A stretch of 64,000 nucleotides of DNA from an uncultured Clostridium sp. (GTDB taxonomy: Bacteria > Bacillota > Clostridia > TANB77 > CAG-508), in NCBI GenBank assembly GCA_900554565.1, contig USHX01000003.1, forward strand, positions 1 through 64,000, given 5' to 3'. Position 1 is the stretch's first letter, and each line of letters begins with the position of its first letter. The notes under the pieces are model-generated. The model searched no databases and had not been told where the DNA came from. It was given only the letters and a program-made list of their open reading frames with translations. The position numbers and the translations under genes are program-made. Below are positions 9,131-18,026 of the stretch, in pieces.

Positions 9131-9177
9131 TAACTGCTAACATTAGTATTTTATATACTTTGTTGGCAGTTATTTTT
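9131..9177. terminator. Bidirectional terminator
   Basis: AACTGCTAACA pairs with TGTTGGCAGTT (one wobble), followed by TTTTTT on the plus strand. It separates the convergent HD gene and the following minus-strand gene. Confidence 0.75.
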
Positions 9178-9183
9178 TATATT

Positions 9184-9528
9184 TTATTTTTGATTTGATG
9201 TTGATGCCCATCTTAGCATTTTTATATCTTTATATTTTGTTAATACTTCTTTGTATTTGTCATATTCTTCTTCCCATAATTCATCTGGAACTTTATCAAA
9301 AGCATTAAATATCTTTTCCGCTTCTGATAAGTAGATTACTTGTTCTTGTGGTGACATATTTTCATATTGGTTTGCAAATTTATATAATTTATCTAACATT
9401 TGGTTTGCTTCTATAAAAGTCCAAAAGTCTTTTACTTTCATTCCAAATAATCTGATTTGTAATATTGCATATGCTACTAATGCAAATATTATAAATATTA
9501 GTACATATATTATTGTTAGTATTTCCAT
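9184..9528 (-). CDS. Small single-pass membrane protein, unknown
   Basis: A 114-residue protein with one N-terminal transmembrane helix (about residues 3-25, IIYVLIFIIFALVAYAILQI). A soluble, acidic, helical tail follows, including MSPQEQVIYLSEAEKIFNAF. The start has GGTGG upstream. I do not recognise a family. It follows the charged 413-residue gene with about 90 bases between. Confidence 0.6.
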   Translation of the reverse strand: MEILTIIYVLIFIIFALVAYAILQIRLFGMKVKDFWTFIEANQMLDKLYKFANQYENMSPQEQVIYLSEAEKIFNAFDKVPDELWEEEYDKYKEVLTKYKDIKMLRWASTSNQK

Positions 9529-9617
9529 TTTTCCACCTTTCGCATTTTAGCTTTCACTTTTGTACTTTTTGATTATATCATTTATTGTATTTTTTTGCAA
9601 ATTTTTGTATACTATTT

Positions 9618-10859
9618 TTAATGCTCGTTTCTATTACCTGGTAATTCATGTTCATATTTTGATTGTTCTTCAAGGCATTCTTGTGCTTCTGTTTCTAGCT
9701 CTTCAAAGTTTTTCTCCGGATCTTTTTCTGCTAGTTTTTTTAATGTTTCTATTACATCGTTTTGATTATAAATTTCTGAAATTTCTTCATTTTCCTCTAA
9801 AATTTTCTTTGCCATTTCTTCGAAATGATCATGTGATTGTGTGTTAGGGTCTCCATCGACATCTTTATAAGTTAAGTTTTTGCATTCAGCCTCGTCATGT
9901 TGTCTATATTCATCTAAGCCATCTCTTACAGCATCTTCATTTTCATATTTATCCAGTACTCCTTCATTCTTCTTTGAAAAATTTGTATTTTCATCTGGTG
10001 CCTGTCTTGTAAGTGTTTCATTTCCACCACGTTCTTCTTTTCCAATGTACATTTCAACTCTTCCCATTTCTTTGTTGTCTATTTGAATTACTTTTTCGCC
10101 AATTTCATATTCTGAAAGAATAGCATCTCTTTCTACATGTCCATCAGCTCTTACTTGAACTCTCTTTTCAGTTGGATTATTTCCTGCAGTATCTCTTTGC
10201 TTTAATTGTGGAATATACTTTGAAAGTGGCTCTATTTCTCCTTTTTTATTTATTGTTATTAGTGAATATCTTGTACTACCATTTTGATAGCTTTTGCCAT
10301 TTTCATCTTGCATTTTATTCATATCAGTTGATTCTATTACACCAATTTTTTGTATGTCTTTTGGTAATTTTCCACCTAGCCATTGTCCAATATCTTTCAT
10401 GTCATTTGCTCTTTCATTTACCTCTACTTCTTGTTTTATATTAACATCTTTGGTTGTTGCTTTCTTCGCTTTTCGCTTTGATTCTTCTTCCTCTTCTTGC
10501 TTTTCTTTATCTCCCTTTTTCTCTTCATTATCTTTGTTTTCTTCTTGCTCTTTTAAATCTATCTTTACAATTTTCGTTTTTTCTTCTCTTTGTCCAAGTT
10601 CTTTCATATATGTATAGATTTTCTTTGTTTCTTGGCTTTCTTTTTCAATCTCACTTCTATCCATTCCATCAATTGTGTCTTTTATTTGATTTGCTATTTC
10701 ATCTTTTAGAGTTTTACTTCTAATTACTATTTTTTCATCTTTCATCACATTTTGATTATATAAACCTATTTTCATATTTCCTATGTAATATTCATAGTTA
10801 CCTTCACTGTTTTGTAACACAGTTACTTCTATACTTCCTTTTTCAAAATAAACTCTCAT
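9618..10859 (-). CDS. Highly charged hypothetical protein
   Basis: A 413-residue cytosolic protein with no signal peptide or membrane segment. An N-terminal region (1-80) starts MRVYFEKGSIEVTVLQ. Then comes a low-complexity lysine/glutamate stretch (about 90-145), a middle domain containing IGVIESTDMNKMQDENGKSY (about 175), and an acidic helical C terminus rich in EE and histidine. No family recognised. It starts 12 bases after the rimO stop and is probably cotranscribed with it. Confidence 0.6.
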   Translation of the reverse strand: MRVYFEKGSIEVTVLQNSEGNYEYYIGNMKIGLYNQNVMKDEKIVIRSKTLKDEIANQIKDTIDGMDRSEIEKESQETKKIYTYMKELGQREEKTKIVKIDLKEQEENKDNEEKKGDKEKQEEEEESKRKAKKATTKDVNIKQEVEVNERANDMKDIGQWLGGKLPKDIQKIGVIESTDMNKMQDENGKSYQNGSTRYSLITINKKGEIEPLSKYIPQLKQRDTAGNNPTEKRVQVRADGHVERDAILSEYEIGEKVIQIDNKEMGRVEMYIGKEERGGNETLTRQAPDENTNFSKKNEGVLDKYENEDAVRDGLDEYRQHDEAECKNLTYKDVDGDPNTQSHDHFEEMAKKILEENEEISEIYNQNDVIETLKKLAEKDPEKNFEELETEAQECLEEQSKYEHELPGNRNEH

Positions 10860-10871
10860 AATATTAACTCC

Positions 10872-12239
10872 TTACATAATTTCAGCTATCAAATCATAAT
10901 CACTTACATCTATAATTTTTGTATTTACAATTTTATTTAATATGTCTTCTAATTTTTGTTTTCCATCATTATAAATATATACTAGTCCATCAATTTCTGG
11001 CACATCTTGCTTTGTTCTTCCAACAAAATATTTTCCATCAAATGACATATCTTCTACTAATACTTCTGCTGTTTTTCCTATTTTGTTTTGTAGCTTTTTA
11101 TTTGATATTTTTTGTTGTTTTGCCATTATTTTATTATATCTTGATTTCTTAGTATTTCCATGAATTTGTTCTGGCATTTTTGCTGCTGGCGTTCCTTCTT
11201 CTTTTGAATACATAAATACACCTAATTTATCAAATTTTGTTTGTTCTACAAATTCTTCTAGTTCTTCAAAATCTTGTTTTGTCTCTCCTGGAAATCCAAC
11301 TATTAAGCTTGTTCTAAGAGTTACATCTGGTATTTTATTTCTTATTTTTGATATTATATTTTCTATGTTTTCTTTACTTGTTTTTCTGTTCATTCTTTTT
11401 AACACTGTATTTGATATATGTTGAATAGGTATGTCAAAATAATTAGATATTTTTTCATTTTTTGCAACTGTGTCTATCAATTCTTCTGTTATTCCTTCTG
11501 GGTATGCATATAAAAATCTAACCCATTCTACTCCATCTATTTTACAAATTTTATTTAATAAATCTGCTAATTTGCTTTCTCCATATATATCTATTCCATA
11601 TTTTGTTGTATCTTGTGCTATAACAATTATTTCTTTTATTCCTTGTTTTGCAAGCATTTCCGCTTCTTGCAATATATCTTCTTCTTTTCTACTTATAAAT
11701 TTTCCTCTTATATATGGAATTGCACAATATGTACAGAAATTACTGCATCCTTCTCCTATTTTTAAATATGCATAATTTTTTCCTGTTGTTATTGTTCTAT
11801 TTAAGAATTCATCTTGTTCAAACATTGGAATTTGTGGTATTTGAGATATTTTTGTTATTTTACTTGTTTTAGATTTTTCTACAATGTCTCTTTTTATTAA
11901 ATCTTCTACTTTTTCCCAGAATTGTTCATATTCATCTAATTTTATAAATAAATCTACTTCTGGAAGTAATTTTAATAAATCATCATAATATCTTTGTACA
12001 AAACAACCCATTGCTATTAAATATTTGCATCTTTTTTCTTTGTATTTTGCCATTTCTAAAATTGTATTTATTGCTTCTTCTTTTGCTGAATCTATAAATC
12101 CACATGTGTTTACTACTATTATATCTGCTTTTGTTTCATCATTTACTATTTTAAAATTATGTTCTTTAAATTTTCCAATTGCTGTTTCAGTGTCTATTAA
12201 ATTTTTACTACATCCTAGTGATATAAAACCAACGTTCAT
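10872..12239 (-). CDS. rimO: Ribosomal protein S12 methylthiotransferase RimO
   Basis: A 455-residue radical SAM methylthiotransferase that modifies the conserved aspartate of ribosomal protein S12. The order is UPF0004 domain (GFISLGCSKNLIDTE at the start, VNTCGFIDSAKEEA about 45, both with cluster cysteines), radical SAM motif GCSNFCTYCAIPYIRG (about 165) and TRAM domain at the C terminus. The SLGCSKN opening distinguishes RimO from MiaB. It lies 18 bases after rng. Confidence 0.93.
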   Translation of the reverse strand: MNVGFISLGCSKNLIDTETAIGKFKEHNFKIVNDETKADIIVVNTCGFIDSAKEEAINTILEMAKYKEKRCKYLIAMGCFVQRYYDDLLKLLPEVDLFIKLDEYEQFWEKVEDLIKRDIVEKSKTSKITKISQIPQIPMFEQDEFLNRTITTGKNYAYLKIGEGCSNFCTYCAIPYIRGKFISRKEEDILQEAEMLAKQGIKEIIVIAQDTTKYGIDIYGESKLADLLNKICKIDGVEWVRFLYAYPEGITEELIDTVAKNEKISNYFDIPIQHISNTVLKRMNRKTSKENIENIISKIRNKIPDVTLRTSLIVGFPGETKQDFEELEEFVEQTKFDKLGVFMYSKEEGTPAAKMPEQIHGNTKKSRYNKIMAKQQKISNKKLQNKIGKTAEVLVEDMSFDGKYFVGRTKQDVPEIDGLVYIYNDGKQKLEDILNKIVNTKIIDVSDYDLIAEIM

Positions 12240-12257
12240 CTCTTTTTCCCTTTCTTA

Positions 12258-13355
12258 CTATTCTTTATGACTGCATATATGTTTTCTTGTCATTTCCATT
12301 AAATCTAATTTTGTAAATCCTTCTACTTGTGTTTTTGTTCTGTCTTTTTTTAATTCTTCTTTTAATAAATCTTCTATAGTTTCTTTATCTTTCTTATCTT
12401 TCATGTCAATGTAATCTATTATTACTATTCCACCTATGTCTCTTAATCTCAATTGTTTTGCTATTTCTATAGTTGCTTCTTTATTTACTTTAAAAACTGT
12501 TTGTTCCATATTTCTATTTCCAGTATATTTTCCTGTGTTTACATCAATTGCTGTTAATGCTTCTGTTTTATCTATAGTAATAAATCCACCACATTTTAGC
12601 CATATTTTTCTATTTGCTATTTTTTCTATTTGTTTTTCTAAGTCAGTATTTTCAAATACATTTTTTCCTTTTATTATTTCTACATCTTTATCTGCATAGT
12701 CTATTAATATTTTTTCAACTATTCCTTCACTTTTATATAATAATTTTGCTTTTTCTTCTTTAGGATTTATACTTGTTTGTATTATTTTGTTCCATTTTGC
12801 TTCTATTTCTTTTATATCTTCTACTATTTCTTTTTCTTTTCCTTGTGCTGATGTTCTAATAATTGCCCCATTTCCTTCTGACAAGTTATTTCTTACTAGT
12901 TTTATTAACCTTTTTTGTTCTTCTTCATTTTCTATTTTTTGTGAAACTGTTACTATATCTGTGTTTGGCATAAGTACTATATATTTGCTTGGTAAATTTA
13001 TATGTGTTGATACTCTTGCTCCTTTTTTCTCATTACTGTCTTTTTTTACTTGAACTAATAATTTTTGCTTTGGTTTTATTAGTTTTGTTATATCTATTGT
13101 GTTATCAACTGTTTCTTTTGTTTCATCTACTTTTGGCAATATGTCTTTTAAATGTATGAAACTATTTTTTTCAGTTCCTATGTCTACAAATGCAGATTGC
13201 ATTCCTTTTATTATGTCTTTAACAATTCCTATATATATATTTCCTTCTTTTCTGTTAGTATTTTCACTTTCTTCGTAATATTCAACTAGTTTTCCATTTT
13301 CTACTAGTGCTATTTTCTCTTTGTTTTCTTGTTCTTGTATATATAATTTAGTCAT
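12258..13355 (-). CDS. rng: Ribonuclease G/E family protein
   Basis: A 365-residue RNase G-type endoribonuclease for rRNA and mRNA processing. The S1 domain (about 35-125) includes GIVKDIIKGMQSAFVDIGT. The catalytic domain carries the two metal-binding aspartates in TAIDVNTGKYTG and IVIIDYIDM (about 280 and 320). It ends at DLMEMTRKHICSHKE, shortly after the catalytic domain, so the zinc-link and small domain of longer family members are minimal or absent. Upstream neighbour is pth; rimO follows 18 bases on. Confidence 0.87.
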   Translation of the reverse strand: MTKLYIQEQENKEKIALVENGKLVEYYEESENTNRKEGNIYIGIVKDIIKGMQSAFVDIGTEKNSFIHLKDILPKVDETKETVDNTIDITKLIKPKQKLLVQVKKDSNEKKGARVSTHINLPSKYIVLMPNTDIVTVSQKIENEEEQKRLIKLVRNNLSEGNGAIIRTSAQGKEKEIVEDIKEIEAKWNKIIQTSINPKEEKAKLLYKSEGIVEKILIDYADKDVEIIKGKNVFENTDLEKQIEKIANRKIWLKCGGFITIDKTEALTAIDVNTGKYTGNRNMEQTVFKVNKEATIEIAKQLRLRDIGGIVIIDYIDMKDKKDKETIEDLLKEELKKDRTKTQVEGFTKLDLMEMTRKHICSHKE

Positions 13356-13376
13356 TTCTATTTCATTACCTTTCTT

Positions 13377-13934
13377 CTAATTCATTTTGTTCATTGCATT
13401 GTCTACGCCACTTTTGATTATTTCTATTACAGCATCTTTGGCTTTTGTTGTTGCCTCATCTAGTATTTTTCTATCTTCTTCTGGCATTTTTCCTATAACA
13501 TAGTTTATTAAGTCGTTTTTATGTTCTGGCATTCCTATTCCAACTCTTACTCTTGCAAATTCTTTTTTGTTTAAATTTTGAATTACAGATTTCATTCCAT
13601 TATGTGTTCCAGGTCCTCCTGTTTTTCTTATTTTTATTGTCCCTGGTTTTATGTCTATGTCATCATATATTATGATTAAAGAACTTTCATCTAATTTGTA
13701 AAAGTTTAATACTTCTCTTATGCTTTCTCCACTTAAGTTCATATATGTTTGTGGCTTTAATAACAATACTTTTTCGTTTTCTATTGTTCCAGTTCCATAT
13801 ATTCCTTTAAATTTATTTTTGTTTATTTCTATATGATATTGTTCTGCTATTTTGTTTATAGTGTCAAATCCCATATTGTGTCTTGTATTTTTATATTCTT
13901 CTTCTGGATTTCCTAATCCTACTATTATATACAT
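13377..13934 (-). CDS. pth: Peptidyl-tRNA hydrolase
   Basis: A 185-residue Pth that releases tRNA from prematurely dropped peptidyl-tRNA. It opens MYIIVGLGNPEEEYKNTRHN with the catalytic histidine in TRHNMGFD (about residue 20), then YDDIDIKPGTIKIR (about 93) and GGPGTHNGMKS (about 107). The start at 13934 is preferred over a longer reading (13997) because GGAAGGAAAG precedes it and the family starts here. Its role as a translation rescue factor matters in a genome with frequent frame changes. Confidence 0.94.
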   Translation of the reverse strand: MYIIVGLGNPEEEYKNTRHNMGFDTINKIAEQYHIEINKNKFKGIYGTGTIENEKVLLLKPQTYMNLSGESIREVLNFYKLDESSLIIIYDDIDIKPGTIKIRKTGGPGTHNGMKSVIQNLNKKEFARVRVGIGMPEHKNDLINYVIGKMPEEDRKILDEATTKAKDAVIEIIKSGVDNAMNKMN

Positions 13935-14006
13935 TTTTTCTTTCCTTCCATATTTTGAACTATTATCTATTTTACCTTGTTTTTGGCTTTTTTTCAAGTT
14001 TTATGG

Positions 14007-14042
14007 CAAAAAAATACCTAGATTTAACTCTAGGCATTTTTA
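14007..14042 (-). terminator. spoVG terminator
   Basis: GCCTAGA / TCTAGGT stem followed on the minus strand by TTTTTTT, just after the spoVG stop. Confidence 0.8.
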
Positions 14043-14050
14043 TTTATTAA

Positions 14051-14323
14051 TTATTCTGCTGATTCCTCTGTTTCTGGAGCTTCATAAGCTTCTAATATAG
14101 CTTTTTGAATTTTCTCTCTTGTTTCAGCATTGATTGGATGAGCTATATCTTTGAATTCTCCGTTTGGAGTTTTTCTGCTAGGCATAGCTATGAATAATCC
14201 ATTTTGGCTTTCGATAACTTTGATATCGTGAACTGCGAATTCGTTATCGAATGTTACAGAAGCAACAGCTTTCATTCTGTTCTCTGAATTTACTTTTCTT
14301 AAACGTACATCTGTAATTTGCAT
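14051..14323 (-). CDS. spoVG: Septation/sporulation regulator SpoVG
   Basis: A 90-residue SpoVG, a small nucleic-acid-binding regulator of asymmetric septation and of many stress and virulence traits in Firmicutes. The family is unmistakable: [20 protein letters not shown] at the start and [20 protein letters not shown] in the middle, with [14 protein letters not shown] after it. RBS AAGGTAGGTG. A sigma-H-like promoter and a leader hairpin lie upstream, matching the classical sigma-H control of spoVG. Confidence 0.96.
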   Translation of the reverse strand: MQITDVRLRKVNSENRMKAVASVTFDNEFAVHDIKVIESQNGLFIAMPSRKTPNGEFKDIAHPINAETREKIQKAILEAYEAPETEESAE

Positions 14324-14359
14324 TGTTAGTGCACCTACCTTCCTTAAGTTTTAATTTTT

Positions 14360-14389
14360 TTGTACATACGCGTTTAATCTTATGTACAA
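14360..14389 (-). promoter_or_regulatory. spoVG leader inverted repeat
   Basis: Perfect 9-bp inverted repeat TTGTACATA / TATGTACAA with a 12-base loop between promoter and RBS. It could be an operator or an mRNA 5' stabilising hairpin. Confidence 0.5.
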
Positions 14390-14394
14390 TTATA

Positions 14395-14423
14395 TTATTC
14401 TCCAAAAATATTTTTTTTCCTTC
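14395..14423 (-). promoter_or_regulatory. Sigma-H-like promoter of spoVG
   Basis: On the minus strand GAAGGAAAA, 11 bases, GGAGAATAA. This fits the sigma-H consensus RnAGGAwww-N11/12-RnnGAATww at every fixed position. spoVG is the textbook sigma-H target in Bacillus. Confidence 0.75.
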
Positions 14424-14536
14424 TTTTTTTTACAAAAATTTGATTTTTTATGATTTTTTTTATAAAGTAACTATTTTTATACATTTACCATACTATAAAA
14501 TATAGTTAGAAGTATAATTTTTTTTATTTAAAACTA

Positions 14537-14565
14537 TTGAAATTTTATGGATATAATTATATAAT
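14537..14565 (+). promoter_or_regulatory. Sigma-A promoter of murC
   Basis: TTGAAA (14537-14542), 17-base spacer, TATAAT (14560-14565), ending 28 bases before the murC ATG. The spacing is ideal. Confidence 0.75.
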
Positions 14566-14593
14566 CTATGTGTTTTATAAGGAGTGTGTAAAA

Positions 14594-15976
14594 ATGCCAA
14601 ATATAGATTCAATAAGAAAATACAAAAATATACATATGATAGGAATTGGTGGTGTAAGCATGAGCGGTATCGCTGCAATTTTAAAGAATTGGGGCTTTAC
14701 TGTAACAGGCTCTGATTCATCTGATTCCGAAGCTGTACAAAACTTACTAAAAAAAGGAATAAAAGTCGTAATAGGTCACAGTCTTGAAGATGTAGCAAAT
14801 TCAGATGTTGTGGTTTATTCTGCTGCAATAAAACAAGATGACCCTGAAATGTTAGAAGCCAATAGATTGAATATCCCAACAATTGAAAGAGCTGACTTTT
14901 TAGGTGAACTTACTCGTTGCTATGAAGATACAATTTGTATCTCTGGTACACATGGAAAAACAACTACTACATCAATGATTTCTTTATGCTTTTTAGAAGG
15001 CTTAAAAGATCCAAGCATTCAAGTTGGTGCTTTTCTAAAACAAATTGATGGTAACTATAAAGTTGGAAATAGTGAACATTTTATTATTGAAGCATGTGAA
15101 TATGTTGAAAGTTTTCTAAAATTTAGTCCTAAAGCTGAAATTATCTTAAATATAGACAATGATCATTTAGACTATTTCAAAACTTTTGAAAACATAAAAA
15201 ATGCTTTTATAAAATATGTAAAACTACTACCTAATGATGGAATTTTAGTTATTAATGCTGATGATACAAACTGTTTAGAGTTACCTAATTACACTGGTGC
15301 AAAAACCATTACATATGCAATTAATAATGAAAATGCTGACTTTGTTGCTAAAAATATAGAGTTTGATGACGATGGTTTCGCTTATTTTGATGTATACTAC
15401 AAAAATGAGTTTTTCGAACATTTTGAATTATCAGTTCCTGGTCTACACAATGTTTTAAATGCTCTTGCTTGTATTAGTATTTGTACAGAATACGGAGTTT
15501 CAAAAAATGATATAAAAATAGCTTTATCTAGATTTACTGGTGCACATAGAAGATTTGAATATAAAGGTAAAATAGATGGTAAAGTTAGTGTATATGATGA
15601 TTATGCTCATCATCCAACTGAAATAATTGCTACTGCTAATGCTCTTGCTAATAAGAAATATTCAAAGTCATGGGTTATATTTCAACCTCATACTTATAGT
15701 AGAACTAAAAATTTGTTAGATGATTTTGCTTCTGCTTTAATTAATTTTGATAATATCATAATACTAGATATTTATGCAGCCCGTGAAAAAAATACTTATG
15801 GCGTTTCTTCTAATGATTTAGTAAATAAAATTAATTCACTTGGAAAAACTGCTAAATATATTCCTGATTTTAATGAATGTTCTTCTTATGTGAAGTCTCA
15901 TGTAAATGATAATGATATTGTTATAACTTTGGGAGCTGGGACTGTTACAAAAATTGGTCCTATGCTTGTAGATTAA
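14594..15976 (+). CDS. murC: UDP-N-acetylmuramate--L-alanine ligase
   Basis: A 460-residue MurC, adding L-alanine to UDP-MurNAc in peptidoglycan precursor synthesis. The Rossmann start is HMIGIGGVSMSGIAAIL, the ATP loop is SGTHGKTTTTSM (about residue 120), and YDDYAHHPTEI (about 337) marks the C-terminal ligase domain. The start at 14594 has GGAGTG upstream. A longer in-frame ATG at 14537 overlaps the promoter and was not used. It is monocistronic with its own promoter and terminator. Confidence 0.95.
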   Translation: MPNIDSIRKYKNIHMIGIGGVSMSGIAAILKNWGFTVTGSDSSDSEAVQNLLKKGIKVVIGHSLEDVANSDVVVYSAAIKQDDPEMLEANRLNIPTIERADFLGELTRCYEDTICISGTHGKTTTTSMISLCFLEGLKDPSIQVGAFLKQIDGNYKVGNSEHFIIEACEYVESFLKFSPKAEIILNIDNDHLDYFKTFENIKNAFIKYVKLLPNDGILVINADDTNCLELPNYTGAKTITYAINNENADFVAKNIEFDDDGFAYFDVYYKNEFFEHFELSVPGLHNVLNALACISICTEYGVSKNDIKIALSRFTGAHRRFEYKGKIDGKVSVYDDYAHHPTEIIATANALANKKYSKSWVIFQPHTYSRTKNLLDDFASALINFDNIIILDIYAAREKNTYGVSSNDLVNKINSLGKTAKYIPDFNECSSYVKSHVNDNDIVITLGAGTVTKIGPMLVD

Positions 15977-15987
15977 AAATATTTTGA

Positions 15988-16038
15988 ATACACATATAAT
16001 TTTTGTTATTGTAACACACAATTATATGTGTATTTTTG
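15988..16038. terminator. Bidirectional terminator murC / coiled-coil gene
   Basis: 14-bp perfect stem ATACACATATAATT / AATTATATGTGTAT followed by TTTT. The end of the convergent coiled-coil gene lies inside the stem. Confidence 0.8.
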
Positions 16039-16588
16039 ATTTTAAATAGTGTGTTTCTATTTCTAATTTTGTTATTCTTTTGTCAAATTGCTTATGCTCT
16101 TTTTCATTTTTTTGTAGCATTGTTTTTATCTCTTTGTGGTCTTTATGTAATTTTTGACTTACTACTTCTAGAATTGTTCTTAGTTCTTTTGCAATTTCAC
16201 TTGTGTTAGTACTTAATTTCTCATCCATTGCATCTGTTAGTTCTTTACTTTGCTTATCTAATTTTTGGTCCATTATTCCTATTAAGTCTTCGCTTTGTTT
16301 GTCTAATTTTTGGTCCATTATTCCTATTAAATCTTCGCTTTGTTTGTCTAGTTTTTGGTCCATTATTCCTATTAAGTCTTCGCTTTGCTTATCTAATTTT
16401 TGGTCCATTATTCCTATTAATCTTTCACTTTGATTAGATAGTTTTTTGTCAAATTCTTCTGATTGTACTTTTAGTTTTTTGTCCATCATGTCTGTCAATT
16501 CTTTGCTTTGTGTATCAAATTTTTGATCCATCTTTACTTCAAGATTATCAATCTTGTCTATTATCTTAGTTAATAATTCTTTTTCCAT
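16022..16588 (-). CDS. Coiled-coil protein with 15-residue repeats
   Basis: A 188-residue, almost entirely helical protein without membrane segment. The middle (about residues 52-115) has near-identical 15-residue repeats of the type LIGIMDQKLDKQSED, encoded by 45-bp DNA repeats, flanked by degenerate copies (ELTDMMDKKLKVQSEEF). A 15-residue period (3.75 residues per turn) is that of right-handed coiled-coil stalks. No function is assigned. It has its own unit, convergent to murC. Confidence 0.7.
   Translation of the reverse strand: MEKELLTKIIDKIDNLEVKMDQKFDTQSKELTDMMDKKLKVQSEEFDKKLSNQSERLIGIMDQKLDKQSEDLIGIMDQKLDKQSEDLIGIMDQKLDKQSEDLIGIMDQKLDKQSKELTDAMDEKLSTNTSEIAKELRTILEVVSQKLHKDHKEIKTMLQKNEKEHKQFDKRITKLEIETHYLKSKIHI
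16246..16440 (-). repeat. 45-bp tandem repeat array, about four copies
   Basis: Unit approximately ttttggtccattattcct followed by attaa(g/a)tcttcgctttg and a variable linker on the plus strand. Copies differ by a few third-position changes, indicating recent expansion in frame. Confidence 0.85.
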
Positions 16589-16690
16589 TTTCTCACCTCC
16601 TGTTTTTGTATTCTTTAAGCATATTATAATGTTTACCTATTGGTTTATATTGATTATACCCTAAAATTTCTACTTCATTATACTACGGTC

Positions 16691-16724
16691 AAAAAAAATA
16701 TGCAATAGTTTTTTGCATATTTTT
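16691..16724 (-). terminator. spoIVB terminator
   Basis: AAATATGCAA / TTGCATATTT stem followed on the minus strand by TTTTTTTT. Confidence 0.7.
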
Positions 16725-16744
16725 CTTTACATAATTTTTGTTTT

Positions 16745-17968
16745 CTATTTTATTTCTTTTGATTGTTTTAACATTATATCTCCAAAAACAGCATACCCTT
16801 CTGTTGGAGAATTAACTAGCACATGTGTAACAGCTCCAATAAATTTACCATTTTGTATTACAGGCGAACCAGACATTCCTTGAATTATTCCTCCTGTCTT
16901 GTCTAACAGTCTAGAATCTGTTACTTTTATTTTCATGCTTTTATTGTCATAATTGTTTTCTTTGTAAATCTTTTCTATTTCTATTTCATATTCTTGAGGC
17001 TTCTGGTTATCTAAACTACATAATATTTTCGCTTTTCCTGTTTCTATTTCATCTCTTAATGCTACTTCCATTTCTTTTGAAGTATCAATGTTTATACTTG
17101 ATAAATTATCTACTTTTCCATATATTCCAAATTTACTGTTTTTACTAATTGTTCCTATATTTTGTTGATTTTCTATTGTTCCTTGAACTTTTCCTGGAGT
17201 TCCTTCTTCTCCTTTTGTTATATTTAAAATTCTAGTTGTTACAAATTCACCTGATGCTATATTTATTAGTTCATTTGTATCTATATCTGTTATGCCATGG
17301 CCTAATGCTCCAAATGTTTTTGTTGATGGTTCATAAAATGTAACAGTGCCAACACCTGCCGCACTATCTCTTACCCATAATCCTAATTTGTATTCTTTGC
17401 TGTTTGTTTCTATTGGTGTTATACTACATTCTTTTGCCTCATTTTCATGTATATATTCAATTTTTAGTTTTTTTCCTTCTGATTTATTTACTGTTGATAT
17501 TAAATCTTGTGTTGATGATATATGTTCTTCATCTATTTTGGTTATAGTGTCTCCTTCTTTTATTCCACTGCTTTCATATGGTTTGTATTTTTTATTGTCT
17601 TTTCCTTCTATTTCTGACATTCCTACAACTAATACCCCATTTGTATATAATTTTACTCCTGCAATATTTCCAATTGGAATTACTGTAGTTTTTGGTAATA
17701 TATTTACTTCTACATCTTTTAGTTTTATATTATTAAATAAATTTAGTTCTATATTTGTTGTTTCTACTTTTTCTTGTTTTTGATTTTCATTTGTTGATGC
17801 AGTTTCTACAGTATTTTCTTTTAGTGATAATCCTATTAATGTTTTCATTGATATTTTTTCACCTTCAAATATTGTTATTTGCTTTGGAATTAGTTCTATT
17901 ACTAATGTATATGCATATAGTATGCACAAAAAAAATACTAATAATAGTGCTTTTAAGAATTTTTTCAT
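16745..17968 (-). CDS. spoIVB: SpoIVB peptidase (S55)
   Basis: A 407-residue sporulation serine protease secreted into the intermembrane space of the engulfed forespore, where it triggers sigma-K activation by cleaving SpoIVFA. It has an N-terminal membrane anchor (residues 5-25), a PDZ domain (about 105-190, GIKEGDTITKIDEEHISS) and the S55 domain. That domain shows the catalytic histidine in LGHGITDIDTNELI (about 225) and the serine in IQGMSGSPVIQNGKF (about 370). Length is normal (about 420). Monocistronic. Confidence 0.93.
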   Translation of the reverse strand: MKKFLKALLLVFFLCILYAYTLVIELIPKQITIFEGEKISMKTLIGLSLKENTVETASTNENQKQEKVETTNIELNLFNNIKLKDVEVNILPKTTVIPIGNIAGVKLYTNGVLVVGMSEIEGKDNKKYKPYESSGIKEGDTITKIDEEHISSTQDLISTVNKSEGKKLKIEYIHENEAKECSITPIETNSKEYKLGLWVRDSAAGVGTVTFYEPSTKTFGALGHGITDIDTNELINIASGEFVTTRILNITKGEEGTPGKVQGTIENQQNIGTISKNSKFGIYGKVDNLSSINIDTSKEMEVALRDEIETGKAKILCSLDNQKPQEYEIEIEKIYKENNYDNKSMKIKVTDSRLLDKTGGIIQGMSGSPVIQNGKFIGAVTHVLVNSPTEGYAVFGDIMLKQSKEIK

Positions 17969-18026
17969 AATTTTCTCCTTAATTTTTCTATTATTAGTAT
18001 TTACATTTTTAGTTTTTATATACTTT

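Noticed and set aside
16246..16440. CRISPR-like repeat array
   Set aside because: Units are contiguous 45-bp in-frame repeats without spacers, inside a coiled-coil gene; no cas genes.
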